NCBI RefSeq assembly: GCF_013256425.1
Contig: NZ_CP053907.1
Location: 25,412 to 89,411 of the forward strand
Direction: 5' to 3'
DNA: 64,000 nt
Source: Hymenobacter sp. BRD67
Lineage (GTDB): Bacteria; Bacteroidota; Bacteroidia; Cytophagales; Hymenobacteraceae
Shown piece by piece: positions 51,315-58,989 of the stretch (its first letter is position 1; each line of letters begins with the position of its first letter). The notes below the pieces were generated by a model that did no database searches, was not told the origin of the DNA, and worked only from the letters and a program-made list of their open reading frames with translations. The position numbers were made by a program, and so were the translations under genes.

Positions 51315-51872
51315 TGAATCCGGTCAGTTTGCCTCCCCGTGCCCAGCAGACGGAAGCACCAGTTCTACAAAAAGTTGGATAGGACGGCCTTGTTAGGCGT
51401 GTTGGTGCAGGGCGTGCAGTATAGCCCGGACCTGCTGTTCGGTGTGCAAGGTGTCGCAGTGTAGGCCTTTTTATAGCAGCAGGGAGACAAAATTACTTTA
51501 AGGACATACCATATATAATATGTTATTGACTTTTAACCAGATGCCATTTTCACACAGTCCAAAAAACTAGGTTCAATAAACCAATTGGCTGTTTCTTTCT
51601 GGACTGCCTTTCTGAACCCTGTTTGCTGAGGCAATTACTCAAGTGAGCTACAATACATACAGGGTCAATAAGTTACGGCTTTCTGGCCCTCACCCAAAAC
51701 TGCTTACAGTAATTTTACCCCTCGCTGCTATAAGAAGGCCAACGTGGATTATGCTAAACAGCTACCTCCGTATCAGGTCAGCGGTAGAAAATAAGCGCTG
51801 GAAAGCCACTATGCCTACGCAGTAGCCCGCGACACTAGCGCTATTTTTGTGGCCTACCTAATCGGTTGTGGT
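51315..51872. other. Stretch without a supportable gene
   Basis: About 560 bases. GC content falls from 51480 onward (an AT-rich part with ATATATAATATG near 51511). A short frame at 51643 has no coding character. I see no repeat. Confidence 0.4.
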
Positions 51873-52178
51873 ATGGGTGTGCAGCGCTTTTTAATGGTGG
51901 TGGACCAGACGCCGGTGCCCGCGCCGCCCACCAAGTACATGACGACGCACGCGCTGAAAGCGCGGGGCTGGACCGCGACGATGATTGCCGCGTTGTTACC
52001 GCGCCATGATGCCGCGCGCACGGCCTACGTTCGCCTGCCTGGCAGCGCCCAGGTCAAACTCTATCTGCGCACGCGCGTGGAGGAAGTCGAGCTCAGCGAG
52101 GAGTTTTTGATCTATCAGGAAAAAGCGGCTAAAGCCAAGGTGCGGCGTGGCTCCGCTGCGCGCACCGCGCAGCAGTAG
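51873..52178 (+). CDS. Hypothetical protein
   Basis: About 101 residues from ATG 51873: MGVQRFLMVVDQTPVPAPPT, then MTTHALKARGWTATMIAALL and LPGSAQVKLYLRTRVEEVEL. The pattern K-A-R-G-W-T-x-x-M-I-A-x-L-L followed by a beta strand pair could be a small DNA-binding fold. No family is recognised. A gene of about 91 codons follows after 6 bases. Confidence 0.45.
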   Translation: MGVQRFLMVVDQTPVPAPPTKYMTTHALKARGWTATMIAALLPRHDAARTAYVRLPGSAQVKLYLRTRVEEVELSEEFLIYQEKAAKAKVRRGSAARTAQQ

Positions 52179-52184
52179 GCACTC

Positions 52185-52460
52185 TTGAAGCGCTGCGTGC
52201 AGGGCTTTCGGCCGACCTTCACCTGGCCCGAGCGCTGGTGTCAGCGCTCAGATTGGCAATTGAGTTTGGTCGACGTGCGGGCGTTTTATGACCGGTGGGA
52301 ACCCAAGTTCACGGACATAGGCCACACGGCTCGTCAGCGGGTGCTCGACGCGTTGCACGAGAAGAATCGGCGGTTGTTCAGCAAGCGCTTTCCGGGAGTG
52401 GAGCCTGGTCCGCAACGTCCCCCGAAGTTAAAGAAACAACCCTACACAACCGCTGATTAA
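52185..52460 (+). CDS. Hypothetical protein
   Basis: About 91 residues with FRPTFTWPERWCQRSDWQLS and VRAFYDRWEPKFTDIGHTAR, ending in a basic tail. The start is a non-ATG codon and could lie upstream, making it a continuation of the preceding gene after a frameshift. Trp/Arg-rich composition; no family is recognised. Confidence 0.35.
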   Translation: MKRCVQGFRPTFTWPERWCQRSDWQLSLVDVRAFYDRWEPKFTDIGHTARQRVLDALHEKNRRLFSKRFPGVEPGPQRPPKLKKQPYTTAD

Positions 52461-52750
52461 TAAGAAGTTTATAATGGTACAAAGGCCAAAAAATTCGCGA
52501 AATACTATTTTATACCTGGTATTTCTACGAAAATAAGCTTACCCCCACAAAAATGGGGTGATGGTTAGTGCTGCTAGGTTTATATCGGATGCTTAACTCT
52601 GGAGGTACTTTCCAGATGCCTAAAATACAAGAGTATTCTTCCCAGTGACCCCATTTTTGTGGGAGAGTATGTAAGCTTCCCCTGTAAGTAGGCCAGTGTA
52701 AACTAGAGGAAGGTGGTATTTTCACCCCCCCCCCTTTTTTTACCAGCCCT

Positions 52751-53014
52751 ATGAAAAAGAGTCGATTTAGTGAAGCCCAAATAGTGGGTATGTTGCGTCA
52801 GCAGGAACAAGGGCAGACCGTCGCGCAGATTTGTCGCGAGCACAGCATTAGCGAAGCCACGTTCTACGCCTGGAAAAACAAGTTCGGTGGCATGAGCACT
52901 AGTGAGTTGCAACGCCTGAAGCACCTGGAAGATGAAAACCGCCGCCTCAAACAGCTCTACGCCGAGTTAAGTCTGGAAAACCAGGTGATCAAGGAGGTGC
53001 TGCGAAAAAAGTAG
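52751..53014 (+). CDS. IS3-family OrfA
   Basis: An 87-residue intact frame. MKKSRFSEAQIVGMLRQQEQ and VAQICREHSISEATFYAWKN form the helix-turn-helix, and LQRLKHLEDENRRLKQLYAE forms the leucine zipper. This binds the IS ends. The last codons contain A AAA AAG (53005-53011), the classic IS3 slippery heptamer, so part of the ribosomes shift to make the OrfAB transposase. Confidence 0.9.
   Translation: MKKSRFSEAQIVGMLRQQEQGQTVAQICREHSISEATFYAWKNKFGGMSTSELQRLKHLEDENRRLKQLYAELSLENQVIKEVLRKK
53005..53011 (+). promoter_or_regulatory. A6G slippery sequence for -1 frameshift
   Basis: AAAAAAG just before the orfA TAG. A -1 slip gives K-K-V-V-T-P and, after one missing base in the C4 run that follows, TARREAAHYACERGLSQRQA, the expected start of OrfB. 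Confidence 0.65.
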
Positions 53015-53843
53015 TTACCCCACGGCCCGACGCGAAGCGGCTCACTACGCCTGCGAGCGGGGCTGAGCCAGCGCCAGGCGTGTCGACTAACGGGCCTGGC
53101 CCGCGAGAGCTATGCCACCCCGTCGGGTGGGGGCCGTGGGGACTGCAAGCCACCGACGCCGACCTGGTCACCCGCTTGCGGGCGCTGGTCAAGCGGCATG
53201 GGGGTTGGGGCTTTTGGAAATACTACTATCGGCTGCGCAAGCTCGGGGTGGTAGTCAATCACAAGCGGCTCTGGCGACTCTACCAGGCAAGGAGCTTGCA
53301 ACTGGGAAAGCGGCGCAAAAAGAAGCGGTTGCCTGAACGGGTCAAACGACCGCTGGAAGTACCACCCAGCCCAATGTCTGCTGGTCGCTCGATTTTATGA
53401 GCGATGCCTTAACCGATGGGCGGCGCTTCCGCACCTTGAACGTGGTCGAGGACTGGAACCGGGAAGTGCTCGGTATAGAAGTCGATTTCTCGCTACCGGC
53501 CGCTCGCGTCGTGGCCCTGCTCACCACCCTGGTCAGCCGCTACGGCTCGCCGGCCCGGATTCGGGTGGATAACGGCCCTGAACTTATCAGTCAGGTGCTC
53601 CAGACCTGGTGTCAGGAGCAACACATCGAGTTGCACTGGATTCAACCCGCTAGCCCGACCCAAAATGCCTATATTGAACGCTTTAACGGCTCGTTTCGCC
53701 GCGAACTGCTCAATGCCTATCTCTTTACCACGCTACGGCAGGTGCGCGAACAGTGCCAGAGCTGGCAGTACGATTACAATCATTTGCGCCCGCATGAGGC
53801 CCTTAACTTTCTAACCCCCATGGAGTTTCGTCAAGCTGCCTAA
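53012..53843 (+). CDS. IS3-family OrfB transposase (several frameshifts)
   Basis: DDE transposase with the rve domain. Order: TARREAAHYACERG and LSQRQACRLTGLARESY, then WGFWKYYYRLRKLGVVVNHK, LDFMSDALTDGRRFRTLNVV (first D), ARIRVDNGPELISQVL (second D) and QNAYIERFNGSFRRELLNAY (E). C-terminus HEALNFLTPMEFRQAA. Phase changes near 53020, 53060, 53120 and 53390; each I worked through is equal to one missing base. Produced as an OrfAB fusion by -1 frameshifting. Confidence 0.85.
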
Positions 53844-54304
53844 CTCCAGTTTTGACTGGCCTACTTTGAGGGGAGCTTACAAGTAACCCCATTTTTGTGG
53901 GGGAATACAAATACAAAAATTGCCTTTACAAGGCGTGAAACAGCATTTTGCGCTATTCCCCACAAAAATGGGGTCGCTCGCGTCTTTCTATGCTACTTAA
54001 TCGGAACGGGTGTCGTCCTAACAAACTGATCTTTAAATTAAAAAACTGCTCAAGAAACAGTAGTTACTTATTTTAAATAGTTTATTAAGTTTACAGGTAG
54101 CGTAAGTTTTTGTCTATCAATTATTTGCAGGGTATTATCCCCACAGAAATGGGGTTATTCCCCACAGAAATGGGGTTATTCCCCCACAGAAATGGGGTTA
54201 TTCCCCCACAGAAATGGGGTCTTAGGAGCCGGACTCCCCCACAGAAGTGGGGTCATTCCCCCACAGGTTAAAATTAGTTGTGGGGGAATAAGTGGAAATG
54301 CCTT

Positions 54305-54312
54305 TACATTTG
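54305..54312 (+). promoter_or_regulatory. Probable rep promoter -7 box
   Basis: TACATTTG matches TAnnTTTG exactly, 22 bp before the rep ATG. A GTTG at 54277-54280 lies 24 bp upstream as a poor -33 box and overlaps an iteron half, so Rep binding there could repress its own gene. Confidence 0.5.
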
Positions 54313-54334
54313 CTAGGCATATCCTAACGCTCTC

Positions 54335-55497
54335 ATGACCAAAGACCTTATAACTACTACAAACCCATTGGTAGTGCAACATAACGCAATGGTAAACGCT
54401 GGTTTCACTATGTCAGCGTTAGAGATGCGTTGCTTTTTAGCCATGATTAGTCGCATTGGTCGCGATGATACGGCTCTACCAGTATGTCGAATTCCCGTGC
54501 GAGAGTTGTGTGCAGATAGCAATAGTAAAAATGTCTACACCGAAGTTCGGGCGATGACTGAAAAGATGGCTAGCCGTTTCCTGCTTCTAGAAGTATTAGG
54601 CCCAACGGCGAGCGAATGAAGGAGCCTGATATTAAGAACCGTCCACTAATGGGGGCTATTGATTACCTGAAGCGCGAGGGCGTGGTGGAAGCGGTATTCA
54701 ATGAACACCTAAAGCCCTATTTGCTAGAGCTGAAGAATAACTTCACTAAGGCTCAGTTGAGCCAAGTGCTTAAAATCAAGCGGCCTGCTTCGCACCGCAT
54801 TTACTGGCTACTGCGCGAGTATGCAGCTTTTGGTAAGCGCACGATTAGTGTCAGCGAGTTACGACACGTACTTGGGTTGAAAGATGAATATGTTGACCGC
54901 TTCGACCACTTTCGCGCCCGAGTGCTTGACCCAGCTCAGGAGGAACTAGCACAAACAGATTTGCCCTTCACATACGAGCTAATCAAACAGGGACGCGTCA
55001 TCACAGAAATTCGATTTCTTTTTGCCCCTACGAGCGCTGCACTTCCCGAACTAATACCTCCGAGTGAGGCCTGGGCTACTGCGCTGCTAGCTGCTGGCGT
55101 GGCTGATAAGAGCTTGGAGGCCGTGCGTGAGAAGCTAGAAGCTGGGACCTATGATGAAGGTTATATACGCTTCGTACTCCAGGCAGTACGGACACAGGCA
55201 GATGCAGGCAAAGTAAAAAAGCCAGCTGGTGCCATATTTAAGGCATTGATGGACGGCTACCTCTTGCCAGCGTATCAAAAAACCCAATTGACATCTGCCA
55301 AACCCAAAACTAGGACAAACCAAGCGTTAAGTAGCCAGCGCAAAAAATTGCAGAGTGAGTTGGAGGATGCCCGCAACAGCCTGTCATTTTTTCAAACGTC
55401 TCTACTGTATACCGATGATACTCGTCCGTCATTTGTAGCGCAGGTCAAAAGCAAAATTGCCGAATTAGAGCAGCAGCTGCTACAGCTAGAAGCCTAG
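54335..55497 (+). CDS. Plasmid replication initiator, Rep_3 type (one frameshift)
   Basis: About 387 residues. The first winged helix starts with NPLVVQHNAMVNAGFTMSAL and EMRCFLAMISRIGRD. The second includes LKNNFTKAQLSQVLKIKRPA followed by SHRIYWLLREYAAFGKRTIS and VSELRHVLGLKDEYVDRFDH, typical of Rep_3/RepB initiators. The C-terminus has a coiled coil (LQSELEDARNSLSFFQTSLL). The frame breaks near 54605 by one missing base. It binds the iterons lying upstream to open the origin. It is convergent with the partition genes across a bidirectional terminator. Confidence 0.88.
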
Positions 55498-55538
55498 CCC
55501 CTACCCTATTTGACTGTTTTACTGCTATTGAAAAAAAA

Positions 55539-55560
55539 AGCTCCTATCGCGATAGGAGCT
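55539..55560. terminator. Bidirectional terminator
   Basis: AGCTCCTATCGCGATAGGAG followed by CT is a perfect 22-bp palindrome, preceded by nine As and followed by TTT. It separates rep (plus) from the partition genes (minus) and can end both transcripts. Confidence 0.85.
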
Positions 55561-55587
55561 TTAAACGTTTACTGCTACCGCAACTTC

Positions 55588-55887
55588 TTACTGTGCGAAG
55601 TAGTTTTTGCAATAATGCATCAGGCAATGGCTTATCGGCTTCGGATAGGCAGCCAATTCCTTTACCAAGGCCGCTTCAGTTAGCTCCTTCATTAGAAAGC
55701 AGGTACCCAGTACTCGCTTGCTTCAGCTTGAGGTACGTTTCGCGGGTCACAGCAGTAGTGAATGATACCAAACTGTTTGCTCTTCACCATCACTAGGTAA
55801 TGGCTCCGGGCTTTCAGCCTGCACTGGCTCGATTCGCTCGTTGATAGAAGAAAGGACTTTTTTACCGAAAGTAGGTTTAGTGCTCAT
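55588..55887 (-). CDS. Small partner of ParA (frameshifted)
   Basis: Starts ATG at 55887, overlapping the parA stop (ATGA): MSTKPTFGKKVLSSINERIE, then PVQAESPEPLPSDGEEQTVW. After phase changes it continues TAVTRETYLKLKQA and MKELTEAALVKELAAYPKP, ending CKNYFAQ. About 100 residues. By position it is the ParB-like or ParG-like centromere-binding partner, with a T-R-E-T-Y-L-K-L segment that could be a ribbon-helix. No confident family. Confidence 0.5.
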
Positions 55888-56644
55888 AGACGGGTAAGGA
55901 TTTCGGCCGTAAGGGCAGTATAATCTTGGGCGCCAGCGGATTGGTTAGCCCAAGTGAAGATGCTTTCCTTCTCAATCTGGGCTTCTACTAGCGCTACATT
56001 GGGGCGGATAGTAGTGTTCATAACTAGAGGTCCAAATACGGGTGTGCTTCTAGCAACGCAACCATATCCTTCTGTGCTCGGCGTCGGTCGTTGCGGTTAT
56101 ACTGTGTGAAAAACAGGCCTCCAATCTTCAGGTCTTTGTTAAGTCGCTTCTGCACCTGCTGACACACATCCAGTAGGCCTACCAGGCCTTCAATACCATA
56201 GTACTCTGGCTGTGCAGGGATGAAGACAGCGGTGGCCGCTGTTAGAGCAGCATAGGTCAGCTTACCCAGACCTCCTGGTGTATCAATCAAGCAGAAATCA
56301 ATAGCTTCCACTTCATCGAGTAGCTCCTTCAATGCAAATTCGGCACCTGGCTTTTTGCCGATGCGCTCCTCGGCCTCTGCTAAATCAGGCGAACTAGGCA
56401 CTAGGTACAGACCCTCCCCTACTTCCTGCACCGTGTCAGACAGGCTCGCCTGACCAAGCAATACCGCATCAAGGCGTTTGCCTAAAGGAGTGGGTAGTGT
56501 AAAGCTTTGGGTTAGGTTGCATTGACTATCACAGTCAATTAGCAGTACGCTGTGTCCTTGCTCTCGCAAGGTTTGGGCAACGTTTAGACAACTTGTTGTC
56601 TTACCTGTGCCTCCCTTATGGTTGGCCATTACAATAGTTCGCAT
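55884..56644 (-). CDS. parA: ParA partition ATPase (one frameshift)
   Basis: About 253 residues. Deviant Walker A MANHKGGTGKTTSCLNVAQT at the N-terminus, Walker A' VLLIDCDSQCNLTQ, and Walker B FCLIDTPGGLGKLT. One missing base near 56025 shifts the frame; restored, the C-terminus reads TTIRPNVALVEAQIEKESIF, then YTALTAEILTRL. I use the ATG at 56644 because it places MRTIVMANHKGG at the usual N-terminus. It moves plasmid copies to daughter cells with the small downstream partner. Confidence 0.88.
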
Positions 56645-57248
56645 GGCACAAATAAAAGCAATAGTTTCAATGCGCACAATATGCTCCTTTGTTTCCACGG
56701 TTACCATTGTAACAATTGTTGAGATAGCACCGTAGTTTTATTATTTAAAAGGCTCTCCATTAGTATTTTATCCTTAATTGGGCAGCAGGCGTAATAAGCG
56801 GCTTAAAAACTTAACCGATTAAATTTTTTAAATTCTAGCCATATTTACCGTAGTTTAAATTTTAACAATTGTGAGTATTTCTCTGAAATAACCTGATGAA
56901 TAAGTGGTGCTGATAATAGCACAAGAGTTGAAACCGAAAGTATCAGTACAGAATCTGCTCAGGTGTATAGCACATCACAAAGCCCTCTATTAGGGCTTAA
57001 TTGGCAACCCTTTATCATAGTATCCTATGTTCAGACGAGAGCAGTAATTTGGATGGACAAGAAGGAAAAGGGCGGAACAAGATTCTTCACAGTAGGGGGC
57101 GTCCGAGCCCGTATTAGATGACAATCCCCGCTCTTTTCTAAGGGCACTTTGAACAGTTCCAAGAGGCCATCAGAGCCTGTATTAGGATAGCAAAAGATTC
57201 TCTAGAAGTCCTTTTTCAGCCTTTCTCTCACTCTTTATTGCTTCGCTC
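56645..57248. other. AT-rich intergenic DNA; possible IS110 left end and bridge RNA region
   Basis: About 600 bases. From 56710 to 56900 the DNA is very AT-rich and may hold the parA promoter and centromere. AAGCCCT/AGGGCTT at 56980-56998 forms a 7-bp hairpin. GAGCCCGTATTAGATG at 57105-57120 recurs as GAGCCTGTATTAGGAT at 57173-57188. In IS110-group elements the guide (bridge) RNA is encoded upstream of the transposase, so this interval is its expected place. Confidence 0.4.
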
Positions 57249-58221
57249 ATGGTTTCCTCGTCTCCCTTGCCCGTCGTTGGCCTCGACGTAAGCAAAGCCA
57301 CGCTGGCCGTTTGTTATCACGTAGACCACCAAGTACGCCACCTGGAAGTGCGCAATGATAAGGCGGGCTTGCCCAACTGCTCCACGCATGCGGCGCGCAG
57401 TGTCTCTTCGTGATGAGCTATAGGTACCTACTACCTGGCGTTGGCGTATCATTTACACGAGCAGGGGGCCAGGTGGCGGTGCTCAATCCGCTCATCATCC
57501 GGCGCTTCATCCAAATTCACTTGGGCAAGAGCAAAACGGACCGTAAAGATGCGTACTGGCTGCTGCGTTATGGCCAACAACAAGCAGTTAAACCCTGGCA
57601 ACCAGCGGAATCGGTACTGGTCGAATGTCGCCAGTTAGAGCAGGTGACCGAACAGCTGCTCAAGCAGAAAACCATGGTGAGCAACTTGTTGGAGGCCTTG
57701 CAGCGTCAGCCCGTGATTAGCACCTGGCTCAACAATGGCTCCAGCAGACCTGGCAGCTGCTCGATGACCAGGTGCAGGCGCTCGAAACCGAGTTATTAAC
57801 TCTGCTGGAAACGCGCTTCAGCCGGGAAATGACGCTCTTACGCTCGATTCCGGGCATCGGTCGCAAGACAGCTGGCCTGCTCCTCTTATTTGCCGGCGGC
57901 TTCACGCGCCTCGACAACTACCGCCAGCTCATTGCCAAAGCCGGCCTCTCGCCCGCGAGTACACTTCCGGCACCAGCGTGCGGGGCAAAGTCCGTATCAC
58001 GAAGATGGCGGCGGCTTGATTCGCGGCAAACTCTTTATGTGCAGCTTCGCCGCATCAAATTCAACGCAGCATGTAAAGCGCTCTACGACCGATTAGTAGC
58101 GAAGGGTAAAAATGGCAAAGTGGCGCTGATTGCCGTCTGCAACAAGCTCCTCAAGCAAGCCTTTGCCATTGTCAAATCCGGTGTACCCTACCACGCTGAT
58201 TTTACCAAAAATTTCGCTTAA
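57249..58221 (+). CDS. IS110-family transposase (several frameshifts)
   Basis: A DEDD-type recombinase of about 323 residues. VVGLDVSKATLAVCYHVDH has the first D, HLGKSKTDRKDAYWLLRYGQ the K-T-D-x-x-D block, and LRSIPGIGRKTAGLLLLFAG and LDNYRQLIAKAGLSP the transposase_20 region with the catalytic Ser area. The C-terminus is LIAVCNKLLKQAFAIVKSGV. Phase changes near 57410 and 57750 equal one missing base; near 57960-58040 the phase shifts away and back. IS110 elements insert by RNA-guided recombination without terminal repeats, so I do not set element ends. Confidence 0.8.
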
Positions 58222-58266
58222 ATATCGGCTATTCAACACAGTTCATCTAACACAATCCCAGACTAC

Positions 58267-58851
58267 TCATCGCTGTTCCCGAGCTGACCGGGTAAAGCTG
58301 CTGCACGAGGGAGCGCCGCCTTTCGGGTCAGTTTCCTCGTGCAATTGTCGATTCAGGTCGATGAAATGGCTTGCGTCGGCGAGGAATGTCTCCGTTAGCG
58401 TGAGCGCGGCTAGCCATTCCCAAAGTCTACCAGGGCGGCTTGCCCACAGGGAGTTGAAATAAGCAGCGTAGGAGGCAGCGTCGAGCGGCGCCTCCTCCCA
58501 CGGCTCAGCGGGGGTGATAGGTCTACCTAAGAAGCTAGCCAGCAGGTGAGTGTCCGCGCGGTAGGTTGCGCGTGCTTTCTGTGCCGCGTCCTGAAGCCTG
58601 CCGTTGCTAAACAGGATGATCGTCCACTCGAAGAGAAGTCGGGAAAGCCGCATCATCAGGAAATTGCGATGGAAACCAACGCAGGTAGGTGAGGCCGCTC
58701 TTGAAGTCGCCGAGCTGCACGTAGTACCGGTGGGAAAGTAGCGCAGCCCCCGGCTATCATCGTAGCACCCAAACTTGCGCTTCTCCGCAGCCAGGACGCG
58801 CCGGATGTCCGTAATCTTCTGGCGGAGACGCTCGGCTTGCTTCGGGGTCAT
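58267..58851 (-). CDS. Hypothetical protein (frameshifted)
   Basis: Starts MTPKQAERLRQKITDIRRVL, followed by KRKFGCYDDSRGLRYFPTG, then in another phase YYVQLGDFKSGLTYLRWF, and back to GRLQDAAQKARATYRADTHL and FNSLWASRPGRLWEWLAALT. About 200 residues, helical, with a repeat-like Y-x-L-G-D-F-x-x-G-L-x-Y pattern reminiscent of TPR units. No family assigned. It is not linked to the IS110 gene, which reads toward it. Confidence 0.5.
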   Translation of the reverse strand: MTPKQAERLRQKITDIRRVLAAEKRKFGCYDDSRGLRYFPTGTTCSSATSRAASPTCVGFHRNFLMMRLSRLLFEWTIILFSNGRLQDAAQKARATYRADTHLLASFLGRPITPAEPWEEAPLDAASYAAYFNSLWASRPGRLWEWLAALTLTETFLADASHFIDLNRQLHEETDPKGGAPSCSSFTRSAREQR

Positions 58852-58989
58852 AGCAGGAAGGATGTTGCCGAAAGGTAAGTGGAGAGCATCAAAAGTGTGG
58901 GGCAGTTACGGTTAAGCGGCCATCAGTAGGGATTCCAGATTATGAAATCAATACTTGCGGTTGTGCCAGTACTGACGGAGAATGGAATT

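Larger units (their letters stand above)
52670..53881 (+). mobile_element. IS3-family (IS407-like) insertion sequence in the iteron region
   Basis: A 1,212-bp element with imperfect terminal inverted repeats starting TGTAAGC (left TGTAAGCTTCCCCTGTAAGT, right complement TGTAAGCTCCCCTCAAAGTA). It is flanked by the 4-bp target duplication AGTA (52666-52669 and 53882-53885). It separates two iteron copies at 52649 and 53887. It contains orfA and orfB. Confidence 0.9.
52543..54283. repeat. Iteron cluster, probable plasmid replication origin
   Basis: A 16-bp near-palindrome of the form CCCCACARAAATGGGG occurs at 52543, 52649, 53887 and 53958 (ACAAAAAT or its complement) and in a tight group at 54139, 54160, 54182, 54204 and 54237 (ACAGAAAT/ACAGAAGT), with half copies at 54259 and 54278. 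Spacing within the group is 21-22 bp, two helical turns. This is the arrangement of Rep-binding iterons, lying directly upstream of the initiator gene. The outer copies may serve copy-number control. Confidence 0.85.
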
